Source: Candidatus Omnitrophota bacterium
GTDB lineage: Bacteria > Omnitrophota > Omnitrophia > Omnitrophales > Aquincolibacteriaceae
Assembly (NCBI GenBank): GCA_016930235.1
Contig: JAFGHI010000001.1
Coordinates: 1-61,935 of the forward strand
Direction of reading: 5' to 3'
DNA: 61,935 nucleotides
Position numbers and translations under genes: made by a program. This document shows positions 43,117-52,027 of the stretch, one piece after another. Under the pieces are notes generated by a model. The model saw nothing but the letters and a program-made list of their open reading frames with translations, searched no databases and was not told the origin of the DNA. Position 1 is the first letter of the stretch. Each line of letters opens with the position of its first letter.

Positions 43117-44264
43117 AAACACCGAAAAGGATTTCTATTTTAGGTTCCACGGGTTCGATCGGGATCAACACGCTTCGTATCGTTGAATCGCATCCGAAAC
43201 AATTCCGCGTGGTGGCTTTGGCGGCCAGAAGGAATTTTGAGCTTTTATATGTACAGGCCCGTAAATTTCATCCGGATATTGTTTGTCTTTATGACGAGAC
43301 GCTTGCCAGGCATTTGGAGAAAAGGTTAAAGCCTCTTGGAATCCGGCTCGTCGTAGGGGATGAGGGTTTGCATGAAGTCAGTACCTGGCCCAAGGCCGAT
43401 CAGGTGATTTGTGCCATGGTGGGGGCCGCCGGGCTCGGGCCCATTTTTTCCGCGTTAAGAGCCCGCAAGGCGCTTGCGATTGCCAACAAAGAACCGCTGG
43501 TGGTGGCAGGAGAACTTCTCATGAAAGAGGCGCGGAGGTTGAAGATCCCTGTTTTTCCGATCGACAGCGAACATTCGGCGCTTTGGCAATGTTTAGAGGG
43601 TCGGCAGTCTTCGGATGTCAAGAAACTGGTTTTAACTTCTTCGGGAGGGCCTTTTAGAACAAAAAAAGGGTCCTTTGCCGGGATCCGGCCCCAGGAAGCG
43701 CTCCGGCATCCCAAATGGAAGATGGGGCCCAAGATCACGATCGATTCGGCGACTTTAATGAATAAGGGGCTTGAGGTCATTGAAGCCGCGAACCTTTTTT
43801 CGGTGCCTGTCGATAAGATTGATGTTCTCATTCATCCGGAAGCGATTGTGCATGCGATGGTGGAACTGGCCGACGGCAGTTTTCTTGCGCATCTTGGGAT
43901 CACGGATATGCGGCTTCCCATCCAGTATGCGTTGAGTTATCCCGAAAGGCTCCTTAATCATTTACCCACGCTTGATTTTGCGAAGCTCCATTCGCTCAGT
44001 TTTGAAAAACCGAATGGTCGCCGTTTTCCCTGTTTAGAGTTGGGTTATGAAGCCAGCCGTGTGGGCCGGAGCATGCCGGCTTGTTTGAATGCGGCCAATG
44101 AGATTGCCGTGGAGGCTTTCTTAAACGGCCGGATTTCTTTTAATGGTATCCCGCGTTTGATCGAGAAGGTCATGTCCCAACACCGTGTGATTGCGAACCC
44201 GAGTCTTCTGGACCTTCTTTCGACAAACCAGTGGGCGCGTGAAAAAGCAAAGGAGCTTGTGTAA
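43113..44264 (+). CDS. dxr: 1-deoxy-D-xylulose 5-phosphate reductoisomerase
   Basis: Second enzyme of the non-mevalonate isoprenoid pathway. ISILGSTGSIGINTLRIVE is the NADPH-binding start; ANKEPLVVAGELL, PIDSEHSALWQCLEG, TSSGGPFR, WKMGPKITIDSATLMNKGLEVIEA and NAANEIAVEAFL are conserved substrate- and metal-site blocks. Length 383 residues is normal. GTG start overlapping cdsA by four bases. Feeds the same DXP-based metabolism as pdxJ and supplies isoprenyl units for uppS. Confidence 0.97.
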   Translation: MKTPKRISILGSTGSIGINTLRIVESHPKQFRVVALAARRNFELLYVQARKFHPDIVCLYDETLARHLEKRLKPLGIRLVVGDEGLHEVSTWPKADQVICAMVGAAGLGPIFSALRARKALAIANKEPLVVAGELLMKEARRLKIPVFPIDSEHSALWQCLEGRQSSDVKKLVLTSSGGPFRTKKGSFAGIRPQEALRHPKWKMGPKITIDSATLMNKGLEVIEAANLFSVPVDKIDVLIHPEAIVHAMVELADGSFLAHLGITDMRLPIQYALSYPERLLNHLPTLDFAKLHSLSFEKPNGRRFPCLELGYEASRVGRSMPACLNAANEIAVEAFLNGRISFNGIPRLIEKVMSQHRVIANPSLLDLLSTNQWAREKAKELV

Positions 44265-44267
44265 TTT

Positions 44268-45359
44268 ATGCTGACGATCCTTCCGGCGATTATTGTTTTA
44301 GGCGTTCTTATCATTGTGCATGAATTCGGACATTTTATCGCCTGCCGTTTGACGAGAGTCAAAGTCGATAAGTTTTCAATTGGGTTCGGTCCGGAGATCC
44401 TGCATTGGCAGGGCAAGGAGACGCGTTATTCACTTTCCCTTTTTCCTTTGGGCGGATTTGTCAAGCCGGCGGGTGAATCGATTGAAGAGGTGGACGAATC
44501 CGGTCCCAAACCCGGGGATTACCTGGCGGCCCCTCTTAAGTCACGTATGCTGATTGTTTCAGCAGGTGTCGTGATGAATTATTTCTTGGCCTTGGTGATC
44601 TTTATCGTGCTCTTTATGACGGGGATTCCTGTGATCGGGACCAAGATCGGCGGGTTTGTGGACGGCTATCCTGCCGCCGCAAGCGGTCTTCAGGCGGGTG
44701 ACGAAGTTCTTCAGGTGAATGGGACAGAGGTCTATTCCTGGGATGGCTTGACGGAGGCTTTTCAAAATCCCGCTTTTGAAGATTTGGAGCTGGTGGTTCA
44801 ACGCGGACGGGAAACCCTGAGCTTGACACTTGCGCCGAAGGTTGAGGATGTCCCGGATATGTTTGGAGAGGTCCATCAGTTAAGGCGTGTGGGCATTACC
44901 CCGACCATGGAGCCTGCCGGCTATGAACGGTTCGGGTTCTTCGAGTCCGTCCGTTTGGCTTGGGAAAAAGAGGTGTTTTTGACCGTGATGACCTACAAAG
45001 GAATTATTTATTTGATCATGGGCAAACTTTCCATGAAGGCAGTGGGCGGCCCTCTGAAGATCATGAAGTATTCGAAGGATGCGGCCGAGGAAGGTGTTTC
45101 GTCCCTGCTTTATCTCATCGGGCTTTTGAGCATATCGCTTGCGGTGATTAATTTTTTCCCCATTCCTGCTTTGGACGGAGGGCATTTGGTTTTCCTCTTG
45201 ATTGAAGGGATCCGCCGTAAACCCGTGAGCCTGCATTTTCAGGAACGGGCGGCCCAGGTCGGTTTTTTTCTTTTGATTTCACTCTTGGTTTTTATTACGT
45301 ATCATGATGTTTTGGATTTTCAATTAGTCGATCGAATCCGGCAAATGCTGGGGAGATAA
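44268..45359 (+). CDS. rseP: Site-2 protease family zinc metalloprotease RseP
   Basis: Intramembrane protease that cleaves membrane-bound anti-sigma factors and remnant signal peptides. HEFGH at residues 18-22 sits in the first membrane helix; FSIGFGPEIL and FPLGGFVKPAGE follow; one PDZ domain (about 125-210, VDGYPAAASGLQAGDEVLQVNG) and the C-terminal zinc ligand segment NFFPIPALDGGHLVF are present. Length 363 residues means one PDZ domain rather than two. The ECF sigma operon near 51 kb has a candidate membrane partner that could be a substrate, which is speculation. Confidence 0.95.
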   Translation: MLTILPAIIVLGVLIIVHEFGHFIACRLTRVKVDKFSIGFGPEILHWQGKETRYSLSLFPLGGFVKPAGESIEEVDESGPKPGDYLAAPLKSRMLIVSAGVVMNYFLALVIFIVLFMTGIPVIGTKIGGFVDGYPAAASGLQAGDEVLQVNGTEVYSWDGLTEAFQNPAFEDLELVVQRGRETLSLTLAPKVEDVPDMFGEVHQLRRVGITPTMEPAGYERFGFFESVRLAWEKEVFLTVMTYKGIIYLIMGKLSMKAVGGPLKIMKYSKDAAEEGVSSLLYLIGLLSISLAVINFFPIPALDGGHLVFLLIEGIRRKPVSLHFQERAAQVGFFLLISLLVFITYHDVLDFQLVDRIRQMLGR

Positions 45360-45360
45360 A

Positions 45361-47064
45361 ATGCGCTGGTCTCAAACCCTTATTCCGACATTACGCGAAG
45401 TGCCCAAAGATGCCGAGGCGGTCAGCCATAAGCTGGCCTTGAGGGCGGGATTGATCCGTCAGCTTTCTTCAGGCGTCTACAGTTATCTGCCGCTGGGATT
45501 TCGCGTCCTGAAGAAGATTGTCCAGATTATTCGTGAAGAGATGCTTCGCGGAGGGGCCGATGAGGTCCTGATGCCTGCCCTTCATCCTGCGGAATTGTGG
45601 AAAGCGTCCGGCCGTTATGAATCGCTGGGTGAGGATAAGATCGCTTTCAAAAACCGCAGCGGCCATGAATTTGTCCTGGGGCCGACGCATGAGGAAGTGA
45701 TCACGAGCCTTGTCGGGTCTTCGATCAAGTCCTTCCGGGATCTTCCCGTCAATCTCTTTCAGATTCAAACCAAGTTCCGCGATGAGGCAAGGCCGCGGTT
45801 TGGAGTTATCCGCACCAAGGAATTTATCATGAAGGATGCCTACAGTTTTGATATCGATGAAAAAGGACTGGATGAAAATTACCGGAAGATGTCCGAGGCG
45901 TACCACCGGATCTTTACGCGTTGCGGATTGACCTTCCAGGTGGTGAATGCCGATCCGGGGATGATGGGCGGAAAGATGAGTCAGGAGTTTATGGTGGAGT
46001 GTCCTTACGGTGAAGACCGTGTCGCAACGTCGGAAGGCGGATATCTCGCGAGTGTGGATATTGCCCAGCGAGCGAACCCGAATTTAAAGACGCCGGCTCC
46101 GAAATCCGAGAAACCCGAAGTTTTTGACACCCCCAATCTGAGGACGATCGAAGAGATCGGCAAAAGTTTCAAGGTCAAACCCGGGCAAATGTTAAAAACG
46201 ATTATTTATAGGGCGGACGGAAAACCCGTGGCGGCCGTTGTGCCGGGTGATACCGAAGTCAATGAAGGCAAGCTCAGGCGGCATTTGGGCGCTTCCGAGA
46301 TCAGGCAGGCAACCCCTGAAGAGATTGAATCGGCGACGGGTGCACCCGTGGGTTTTGCAGGACCGGTTGGGCTTAAAATCCCCGTCATTTGTGATTGGGA
46401 TGTTTTGGGGATGGCCGATTCGGTGACCGGTGCCAATCAGAAAGATAAACACATCCGTAACGTCAATCTCAACCGAGATTTTAAACCGGCTTCATTCGGG
46501 GATATCCGCTATGTCCGCGAAGGGGACAAGAGTCCGGACGGGAAGGGAAATCTTCGGCTGACGACCACCATGGAGATCGGGCATATCTTTAAATTGGGGA
46601 CGCGTTATACGGAATGTTTGAATGCGGTATTTGTGGATGAAAAAGGGGACAGGCGCCCGGCTCTCATGGGGTGTTACGGGATCGGTGTTAACCGGATCCT
46701 CGCCGCGGCAATTGAGGAGCATCATGATGATAAAGGGATCAAGTGGCCCGCTGAAATCGCCCCCTTTGAAATTGAAATTGTGACCGTCAATCAGGATCAT
46801 CTTGAGACGCGTGAAGCGGCCGAGAAAATTTACGAAGAACTCCTCCGCGAGGGGCGCGAAGTTTTCTACGATGACCGTAACGAAAGGGCCGGCGTCAAAT
46901 TCAATGATGCCGATTTGATCGGGATCCCTTTACGGGTGGTTGTCGGGGAACGTAATCTCGCCGCCGGAAATGTCGAAGTAAAATCCCGAATGACGGGTGA
47001 AACCCAGCTTGTTTCCTTGCGTGATTTGGCGAAGGCACTCTCTAATCAAAAGAAACCCGCCTAA
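45361..47064 (+). CDS. proS: Prolyl-tRNA synthetase (bacterial type, with editing insertion)
   Basis: Class II aminoacyl-tRNA synthetase for proline. Motif 1 (LRAGLIRQLSSGVYSYLPLGFRVL), motif 2 (FRDEARPRFGVIRTKEFIMKDAYSF) and motif 3 (GCYGIGVNRILAAAIEEHHD) are present. Between motifs 2 and 3 lies the YbaK-like editing domain (about residues 230-400) that removes mischarged alanine, marking the bacterial form. The C-terminal anticodon-binding domain ends the protein. Length 567 residues is normal. It starts one base after the rseP stop and ends the conserved chain. Confidence 0.97.
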   Translation: MRWSQTLIPTLREVPKDAEAVSHKLALRAGLIRQLSSGVYSYLPLGFRVLKKIVQIIREEMLRGGADEVLMPALHPAELWKASGRYESLGEDKIAFKNRSGHEFVLGPTHEEVITSLVGSSIKSFRDLPVNLFQIQTKFRDEARPRFGVIRTKEFIMKDAYSFDIDEKGLDENYRKMSEAYHRIFTRCGLTFQVVNADPGMMGGKMSQEFMVECPYGEDRVATSEGGYLASVDIAQRANPNLKTPAPKSEKPEVFDTPNLRTIEEIGKSFKVKPGQMLKTIIYRADGKPVAAVVPGDTEVNEGKLRRHLGASEIRQATPEEIESATGAPVGFAGPVGLKIPVICDWDVLGMADSVTGANQKDKHIRNVNLNRDFKPASFGDIRYVREGDKSPDGKGNLRLTTTMEIGHIFKLGTRYTECLNAVFVDEKGDRRPALMGCYGIGVNRILAAAIEEHHDDKGIKWPAEIAPFEIEIVTVNQDHLETREAAEKIYEELLREGREVFYDDRNERAGVKFNDADLIGIPLRVVVGERNLAAGNVEVKSRMTGETQLVSLRDLAKALSNQKKPA

Positions 47065-47096
47065 GAAATTTTAAATCCGGATAAGTTCGATTCGAT

Positions 47097-47357
47097 TTAG
47101 GGGATATTCGGTTTTTTAAGATCTTTGGGGGCATTGACCGTGCTGATATTGGTCGATTGCATCACATAGACGGGATTTCCCTCAGCGTCATATTGATCCA
47201 CCACCCGAAGGACTTTCTTGAGGACAAGCTTCATCTTGAGGACCGTTCCGTCTTCGCAGAGGTATTCGTTCCACCGCTCATTGCTTTGGTTGACATCGAT
47301 ATGAACCGCTTCGACTTGCTTGCCGCCGAGGTTGATCGTCACTCTTTCTTCTGGCAT
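47097..47357 (-). CDS. Hypothetical protein, 86 residues
   Basis: Not recognised. A small soluble protein with a strand-rich pattern: VTINLGGKQVEAVHIDV, a helix-poor middle (NERWNEYLCEDGTVLKMKLVLKKVLRVVDQYDAEGNPVYVMQS) and a Pro/Lys-rich tail. AAAGGACG lies upstream of the ATG at 47357 and a good promoter is seen on the same strand, so the gene is probably real and independently expressed. It converges with proS across a 32-bp gap. Confidence 0.75.
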   Translation of the reverse strand: MPEERVTINLGGKQVEAVHIDVNQSNERWNEYLCEDGTVLKMKLVLKKVLRVVDQYDAEGNPVYVMQSTNISTVNAPKDLKKPNIP

Positions 47358-47389
47358 GATACGTCCTTTCATCCTGTCGATTAGCGGGT

Positions 47390-47418
47390 ATTATAACCCG
47401 ATAAGGGCATAATTCCAA
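47390..47418 (-). promoter_or_regulatory. Sigma70-type promoter of the 86-residue hypothetical gene
   Basis: On the minus strand TTGGAA (47413-47418) and perfect TATAAT (47390-47395) are 17 bp apart, about 32 bp before the start codon. Confidence 0.7.
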
Positions 47419-47420
47419 GG

Positions 47421-47618
47421 ACAGAAGGGGAACGCGCGGTAGAACTAAGGACTCAGGACAGAGAACTAAGCAAGACGACAGAAGCTAAAGAGCCGTCGTT
47501 TAACAAATAACGTTCAACGTTGAACGTCGTACAATCATCCAGCTTTTGGTATCCAGTAGCTAGCATCTTTTTGAAGCCTTTAGCCCGAAGCTTGTAGCTT
47601 AGTTCTGTTCGCTCGAAT
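47421..47618. repeat. Word repeats upstream of dinB
   Basis: AACTAAGGACTCAGGACAGA-like, AACGTTCAACGTTGAACGT and TTGAAGCC...GAAGCTTGTAGCTTAG words fill the gap before dinB. No SOS (LexA) box of the common CTGT-N8-ACAG kind was seen. Confidence 0.65.
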
Positions 47619-48695
47619 ATGAAAACTAACTGGCTTCGAAAAATCATCCACCTCGACATGGACGCCTTCTTCGCGGCGATCGAGCAACGGGACCATCCGG
47701 AATTGAAGGGGAAACCTGTTGTGGTGGGGGGTGACCCCTTCGGACGCGGGGTGGTGAGTACAGCTTCCTATGAAGCCCGTCAATTCGGGATCCGCTCGGC
47801 CATGCCGGCGGCCCACGCCCGGAGGCTTTGTCCCGGAGCGGTTTTTCTCCGGCCGGACTTCAAAAAATATTCCGAAGCCTCGGGGCAAATCATGGGAATT
47901 TTGAGGCAGCATACCCATTGGGTGGAGCCCGTTTCATTGGATGAAGCCTATATGGACGTTACGGAAAACCGGTTTAAGATCGGTGATCCGGTGATCCTGG
48001 CCAAGCTCCTCAAGCAGACGATCTTTGCCCGGACGCGTCTGACGGCCTCGGCGGGTGTGGCCCCCAATCTTTTTTTGGCCAAAATAGCTTCCGATTACGA
48101 AAAGCCCGACGGCCTCACCGTCATTTTGCCCGAGCAGGTTGCATCTTTTTTGGAGGATTTGCCGGTGCGCAAAATTCCGGGCGTCGGACCTGTAACCGAA
48201 AAGGAACTTCATGCCCTGGGGATTACTAAGTGCGGAGAACTAGCCGTTGCGAAAGAGGAAATCCTTGCCCGAAGGCTCGGGAAGAACGGGATTTATCTGA
48301 GGGATTTGGCGCGGGGGATCGATGAGCGCAAAGTAGAACCCGATGTCCTTTCTAAACAATTGAGCACCGAAGAGACTTTCCAGACGGATATCCGTGATAA
48401 GACCTGGCTTGAAACCAAACTCCGCGGGTTTGCTGAAGAGGTTTTCCGGGGACTTCAAGCTGACGGGCGTATGGGAAGGACCGTTGTCCTGAAGGTGAAA
48501 TATTTTGATTTTGAACAAATCACGCGGTCGAAAACATTAGATCATTACCCGGAAGACGCCGAGGAAATTTTTCAGGTGGCAGCGAGACTGATGACGGAGA
48601 AGACCGAAGCTGGAAGGAGACCGGTTCGGTTATTAGGATTGGGGATCTCGAATCTCGATGAACGTCCCGTGCAAAAAGACCTATTCGAGTTGTAA
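47619..48695 (+). CDS. dinB: DNA polymerase IV (Y-family)
   Basis: Error-prone translesion polymerase. IIHLDMDAFFAAIEQRDHPEL holds the first catalytic Asp, PVSLDEAYMDVT (about residues 104-115) the Asp-Glu pair, followed by the helix-hairpin-helix KIPGVGPVTEKEL and the little-finger domain. The last residues QKDLFEL form a beta-clamp-binding motif. Length 358 residues is normal. The ATG follows TTCGCTCGAAT without a clear Shine-Dalgarno. Codon use is like its neighbours. Confidence 0.95.
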   Translation: MKTNWLRKIIHLDMDAFFAAIEQRDHPELKGKPVVVGGDPFGRGVVSTASYEARQFGIRSAMPAAHARRLCPGAVFLRPDFKKYSEASGQIMGILRQHTHWVEPVSLDEAYMDVTENRFKIGDPVILAKLLKQTIFARTRLTASAGVAPNLFLAKIASDYEKPDGLTVILPEQVASFLEDLPVRKIPGVGPVTEKELHALGITKCGELAVAKEEILARRLGKNGIYLRDLARGIDERKVEPDVLSKQLSTEETFQTDIRDKTWLETKLRGFAEEVFRGLQADGRMGRTVVLKVKYFDFEQITRSKTLDHYPEDAEEIFQVAARLMTEKTEAGRRPVRLLGLGISNLDERPVQKDLFEL

Positions 48696-49019
48696 CCGCT
48701 CGCTTCGCTCGCCCACCTCGTAGGGGGCCTTTTCAAACAGACCAAACATGGCGTTAGCCCCTTTTCTCTTGTCTTTTCGAGGACCATTCGGATCACATCA
48801 TATGAATGCCGGTTTGAGGGATCCTCTCTGTTTCGATCCGCCATTTTCCATCTCATCGGAAAGGGTGTCTCTTAACTCCTCTTCAAAGACAAAGAGAAAA
48901 GTATCTAGTGTACAAGCAAACAAACTGCAGACTTCGCGCAAAACATTAAATGTTGAATGTGGCCCCATTGAACATAAAACATCGAACATTTAATCTGGTT
49001 GTATCCCCGGCGCTTGCAG
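48696..49019. repeat. Gap after dinB: decayed arm of the MITE-like repeat and word repeats
   Basis: The first 40 bp (48696-48734: ACCGCTCGCTTCGCTCGCCC then ACCTCGTAGGGGGCCTTTT) resemble a left arm of the inverted-repeat element at 50111-50200. Positions 48942-48993 carry ACATTAAATGTTGAATG and complementary words. The middle shows nothing definite and no gene. Confidence 0.6.
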
Positions 49020-49316
49020 CTACGTATTCACAAAGACGAGGTAGATAATGACGGCGGCGGCGATCCACCAAATCCATTGGCCTTTTTGGATCAAGGCGGC
49101 GAGTTTACTGATCAAGCCGGCTTCTTCCAGGACGCGTTTTCCGCAGTAAAGGCAGAAGAATTCATTTTCGCCGATCATTTCTCCGCAATGGGGACACGGC
49201 TTTTGGAGTTTTCCCGAGACCATTTCATCGAGATCTTCGGCATCCCATTTGCGGCGGAGGCTCTCGGGTTCCTTTTCTTCGGGGATAGAATCGAATTCCT
49301 CGTCATCAAATGTCAT
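49020..49316 (-). CDS. Zinc-ribbon membrane protein
   Basis: A 98-residue protein: acidic N-terminus, a treble-clef-like zinc ribbon (CPHCGEMIGENEFFCLYC, two CxxC pairs at about residues 40-58), and a C-terminal membrane helix (WIWWIAAAVIIYLVFV). Such tail-anchored zinc-ribbon proteins are common but of unknown function. The ATG at 49316 follows GGGAGAA on the minus strand. The gene is eight bases after the YjbQ stop and so likely co-transcribed with it. Confidence 0.78.
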   Translation of the reverse strand: MTFDDEEFDSIPEEKEPESLRRKWDAEDLDEMVSGKLQKPCPHCGEMIGENEFFCLYCGKRVLEEAGLISKLAALIQKGQWIWWIAAAVIIYLVFVNT

Positions 49317-49323
49317 GGATGAT

Positions 49324-49743
49324 TTATTCTCCCATAATTTGGAGGACGACCTGGCGGGAGCGAGGCGTGTTGTCAAAATCAATCAGGATCACTTGCTGCC
49401 AAGTTCCCAGAGTCATCTCACCGTTGACGAGGGGGACGCTCAAGGACGGTTTCAGGAGTGAGGCGCGGACGTGGGAAAAACCGTTTCCGTCATGCCAGGT
49501 ATCCTCGTGATAGTAGCGTCCGTTTTCGGGTGCAAGCTTCTCGAAGACGACTTTAAGGTCTTTGATGAGACCGGGTTCGTATTCGACGGTCGTGATGCCG
49601 GCTGTCGAACCGACAACAAAAAAAGTGACCTGGCCGTTTTTTACCTTACTGGTCTCAATCTTCCGGTGGGCCTCCGGGGTCAAATCATGGATGTCACAAA
49701 ACCCGCGCGTTCTCAATTCAATTTTATGATTTTCGATCTTCAT
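49324..49743 (-). CDS. yjbQ: YjbQ / UPF0047 family protein
   Basis: A 139-residue protein of the UPF0047 family. STAGITTVEYEPGL, YHEDTWHDGNGFSHVRASLL and GEMTLGTWQQVILIDFDNTPRSRQVVLQIMGE are the conserved blocks including the His cluster. Members show weak thiamine phosphate synthase activity, whose relevance is debated. It lies between the DUF503 gene and the zinc-ribbon gene on the same strand. Confidence 0.92.
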   Translation of the reverse strand: MKIENHKIELRTRGFCDIHDLTPEAHRKIETSKVKNGQVTFFVVGSTAGITTVEYEPGLIKDLKVVFEKLAPENGRYYHEDTWHDGNGFSHVRASLLKPSLSVPLVNGEMTLGTWQQVILIDFDNTPRSRQVVLQIMGE

Positions 49744-49776
49744 CGTTACGAAACCTCTTTGAAAGCGAAAAAAGCG

Positions 49777-50070
49777 TTAAACGAACTCGAGTTCTTGTGA
49801 AGTAATAAGGGCTTCGCCGGATCCCTCGACCATCGACATGATTTTCTGCATCATGTCCCTTAAATGGTCCTGATCGGTGCTGATCGAGGAAAATCCGAGG
49901 TTGACCCGCTGCCATTTATCCAGATCTCCGAACTCAGCAACCGAGACATTATACTTGGCGCGGACCTTGTCTTTAATACTTTTTAGGACCTGACGTTTGG
50001 ATTTCAAGGATTGGGCGTCGGGGATATGAAGCTCCAGGATCAAGATGGCAACATGGATTTTTGTGTCCAT
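49777..50070 (-). CDS. DUF503 family protein
   Basis: A 97-residue protein of the DUF503 (YlxP) family: ILELHIPDAQSLKSKRQVLKSIKDKVRAKYNVSVAE is the signature. Homologues often sit near rbfA/infB and may assist ribosome maturation or RNA binding. Here the neighbour is yjbQ instead. Single small ferredoxin-like fold. Followed by yjbQ after 33 bp on the same strand. Confidence 0.9.
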   Translation of the reverse strand: MDTKIHVAILILELHIPDAQSLKSKRQVLKSIKDKVRAKYNVSVAEFGDLDKWQRVNLGFSSISTDQDHLRDMMQKIMSMVEGSGEALITSQELEFV

Positions 50071-50524
50071 AGGGGTTTACCATATCAAAACTCTTCCTAA
50101 AACACAAGCCACCGCTTCGCCCACCGCGGCGGTGGCCTTTTTAACCATTCCTAAGGTTAGGTTTGTGGGAAAAGGCCACCGCCGCGGTGGGCGAAGCGGT
50201 TCCCGCAAGCCCTAAGCTGCAGGCCGGAGGCTCCAAACGAAACGTTAAATGTGGAATGTTAAATGGGAGCACATTCAACATTTAACCTGAGGGGGCGGAA
50301 CATCCAGTTTACCCGCTACGTTTTTGGGCGGGCCTTTAGTATCAAGTATCCAGCATCTGTTTTCCCTGTTACCACCCTTTAGCTTCCAGCTTCAGCTTTT
50401 GTCCAGTAGCTGGTTTCTAACTTTGTTTTTCCTTCCACCCTCCACCTACTCCCCATTTCAGATTGTAGGCTTGCTGGCCGATAACACAATATTAAATAGG
50501 ACTACTATCTCTAAGGAGGAATCT
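50071..50524. repeat. Large repeat-filled gap between DUF503 and TIGR04073 genes
   Basis: No gene is seen in 454 bp. Contents in order: the 31-bp perfect inverted-repeat element (50111-50200), CTAAGCTGCAGGCCGGAGGC words (50211-50230), GTTAAATGTGGAATGTTAAATG and its inverted partner (50244-50287), a CCCGC...GGCGGG hairpin (50312-50332), and CCAGCTTCAGCTTTTG-type words (50335-50450). Confidence 0.75.
50111..50200. mobile_element. MITE-like inverted-repeat element, copy 1
   Basis: Arms 50111-50141 and 50170-50200 are perfect 31-bp reverse complements around a 28-bp centre. Each arm contains its own palindrome (CCACCGCGGCGGTGG), followed by CCTTTT at the inner end. Copy 2 at 56564-56679 keeps 23 bp of the same arms but has an unrelated, longer centre. 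No coding capacity. Confidence 0.75.
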
Positions 50525-50893
50525 ATGAAGACAATGCGAAATCATCGACAAATCGTTATGATTCTGGGGATTCTATTGACATTCTCGATGGTCATAGGGG
50601 CCGGTTCCGCCTATGCTTACAAGGAACCCAAGAAATATGACCTATGGAATAAGCTGGGCCGGGGTGTCGGCAATATAGTGGCTTGCCCTATGGAACTCCT
50701 CAATCAACCCAGCCAGATGTATAAAGATGGGGAGCGTCTCCTACCTGCTATTGTCGGAGGCCTCGGCAAGGGAGTGGTCTATACCGCAACTCGCGCTGTG
50801 GTAGGAGTTTATGAAGTTGCGACATTCCCCCTGCCTTTACCTGAGGGGTATAAACCCATCATGGAGCCTGAATTCGCTTTCCCTGAAGAATAG
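50525..50893 (+). CDS. Exosortase system-associated protein, TIGR04073 family
   Basis: A 122-residue secreted protein. A signal peptide (about residues 1-30, ends near AYAYKE) leads to KLGRGVGNIVACPMELLNQP, ATRAVVGVYEVATFPLPLPEGYKP and the closing PEFAFPEE, which is the pattern of TIGR04073. The family occurs in genomes with exosortase/PEP-CTERM systems, but no exosortase or sorting signal is present in the window, and function is unknown. AAGGAGGAATCT gives a strong Shine-Dalgarno for ATG 50525. Confidence 0.85.
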   Translation: MKTMRNHRQIVMILGILLTFSMVIGAGSAYAYKEPKKYDLWNKLGRGVGNIVACPMELLNQPSQMYKDGERLLPAIVGGLGKGVVYTATRAVVGVYEVATFPLPLPEGYKPIMEPEFAFPEE

Positions 50894-51003
50894 GGAATTC
50901 CTCGCCAGAGGCGGTTCTTTTTGATACACTACCACCCTGTTTTTTCTTCGAAAAAGTGTGAATAAACCATCCATTCTCTACGTCTATAAATCAGGTAGGT
51001 TCT

Positions 51004-51606
51004 ATGCGTGATCCCGACGGCAGTTTGGTGAGCCGTGCAAAAAAGGGCGATAAGGACGCTTTCGGAAAGCTGGTTAAGCAGTATTACGAAATGGTTTACG
51101 GACTGGCTTTGGGCGTTTGCCGCGAAAGGGAAGCTGCGCGCGATATTGCCCAGGAAGCTTTTTTTAAAGCGTTTCGCCAGCTGGAACATTTCGAAGGCCG
51201 TTCGAAGTTTAAGACCTGGCTTTATCGGATCGCGATGAATACCGCGATTGATTTTGTCCGCCGGAAGAAGCCGGTGGTTTCGATGGATCAGGGCAAGGAC
51301 GAGTACGATGAGATTCCTCTGGAGGCGGGGATTGCCGATGAAAACCCAAATCCCCGGGATTTAGCCTCGCAGTCGGAGTTGCGCGAACGCATCGATCGGG
51401 CCATCGAAAAATTGAGTCCTGAACACCGTGCGATCTTGGTGCTGCGCGAGTGGCAGCAGTTGAGTTACGAAGACATTGCCGAAACCCTGGAGATTGAATC
51501 CGGGACCGTGATGTCGCGTCTCTTTTATGCGAGAAAGAAACTCGGAGAAATTCTGAGGCATGAAGACGAAGGGATCTTTGGAGCGCTGAGTGATGAGAGA
51601 ATATAA
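51004..51606 (+). CDS. ECF-type RNA polymerase sigma factor
   Basis: A 200-residue group IV sigma factor. Region 2 reads YYEMVYGLALGVCREREAARDIAQEAFFKAFRQLEHFEGRSKFKTWLYRIAMNTAIDFVRR; region 4 reads RIDRAIEKLSPEHRAILVLREWQQLSYEDIAETLEIESGTVMSRLFYARKKL. The linker between is acidic. It overlaps the next gene, which encodes a one-helix membrane protein that could hold it inactive. The target promoters are unknown. Confidence 0.94.
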   Translation: MRDPDGSLVSRAKKGDKDAFGKLVKQYYEMVYGLALGVCREREAARDIAQEAFFKAFRQLEHFEGRSKFKTWLYRIAMNTAIDFVRRKKPVVSMDQGKDEYDEIPLEAGIADENPNPRDLASQSELRERIDRAIEKLSPEHRAILVLREWQQLSYEDIAETLEIESGTVMSRLFYARKKLGEILRHEDEGIFGALSDERI

Positions 51607-52027
51607 ATTCGAAAAACCGGTCCTGAAAGCATACCGGAGTTGGATTGAGTCCGAAATCCGAAGGCCCGAGGTCCGCCGCGAGAAAGACGCTTTTGTTAAA
51701 ACATATTTCTCAAAACCCCCGCTCTTCTTCTTAAGACCGGCATTCTTGGCACCTGCCAGCAGTTTTGCGGTGATGATGTTCATCGCGGTCCTGTGGTATT
51801 GGCCGACCACTTCTTTAAAACCCGGACGGGAAATTCAGATGATGCATCGCGAAGGTGCCGTTGTCGAAAATGTTGCTTCCGGGGATTCGGACGTCGTGGT
51901 TTCTCCCGGAATGGTGGACGTCAAAAGAGTCGCGAGCCGTGTCGGAACGCCGATGGTTTATTACAAATCCAATCACGGGCAACCTATCACCATCATTTGG
52001 ATCTTTACCGGAGGAAATACCCCATGA
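51593..52027 (+). CDS. Single-pass membrane protein, possible anti-sigma factor
   Basis: A 144-residue protein, positively and negatively charged N-terminus (about 1-40), one membrane helix (about residues 50-68, LAPASSFAVMMFIAVLWYW) and an extracytoplasmic part with strand-like segments ending ITIIWIFTGG. Overlapping the ECF sigma gene by 14 bp suggests an anti-sigma role, but the zinc-binding HxxxCxxC motif of common anti-sigma factors is absent, so this is inference from position. A GTG three bases upstream is an alternative start. Confidence 0.75.
   Translation: MREYKFEKPVLKAYRSWIESEIRRPEVRREKDAFVKTYFSKPPLFFLRPAFLAPASSFAVMMFIAVLWYWPTTSLKPGREIQMMHREGAVVENVASGDSDVVVSPGMVDVKRVASRVGTPMVYYKSNHGQPITIIWIFTGGNTP

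Noticed and set aside
48696-48734. Rho-independent terminator of dinB
   Set aside because: The sequence is better explained as a decayed arm of the inverted-repeat element; pairing is imperfect.
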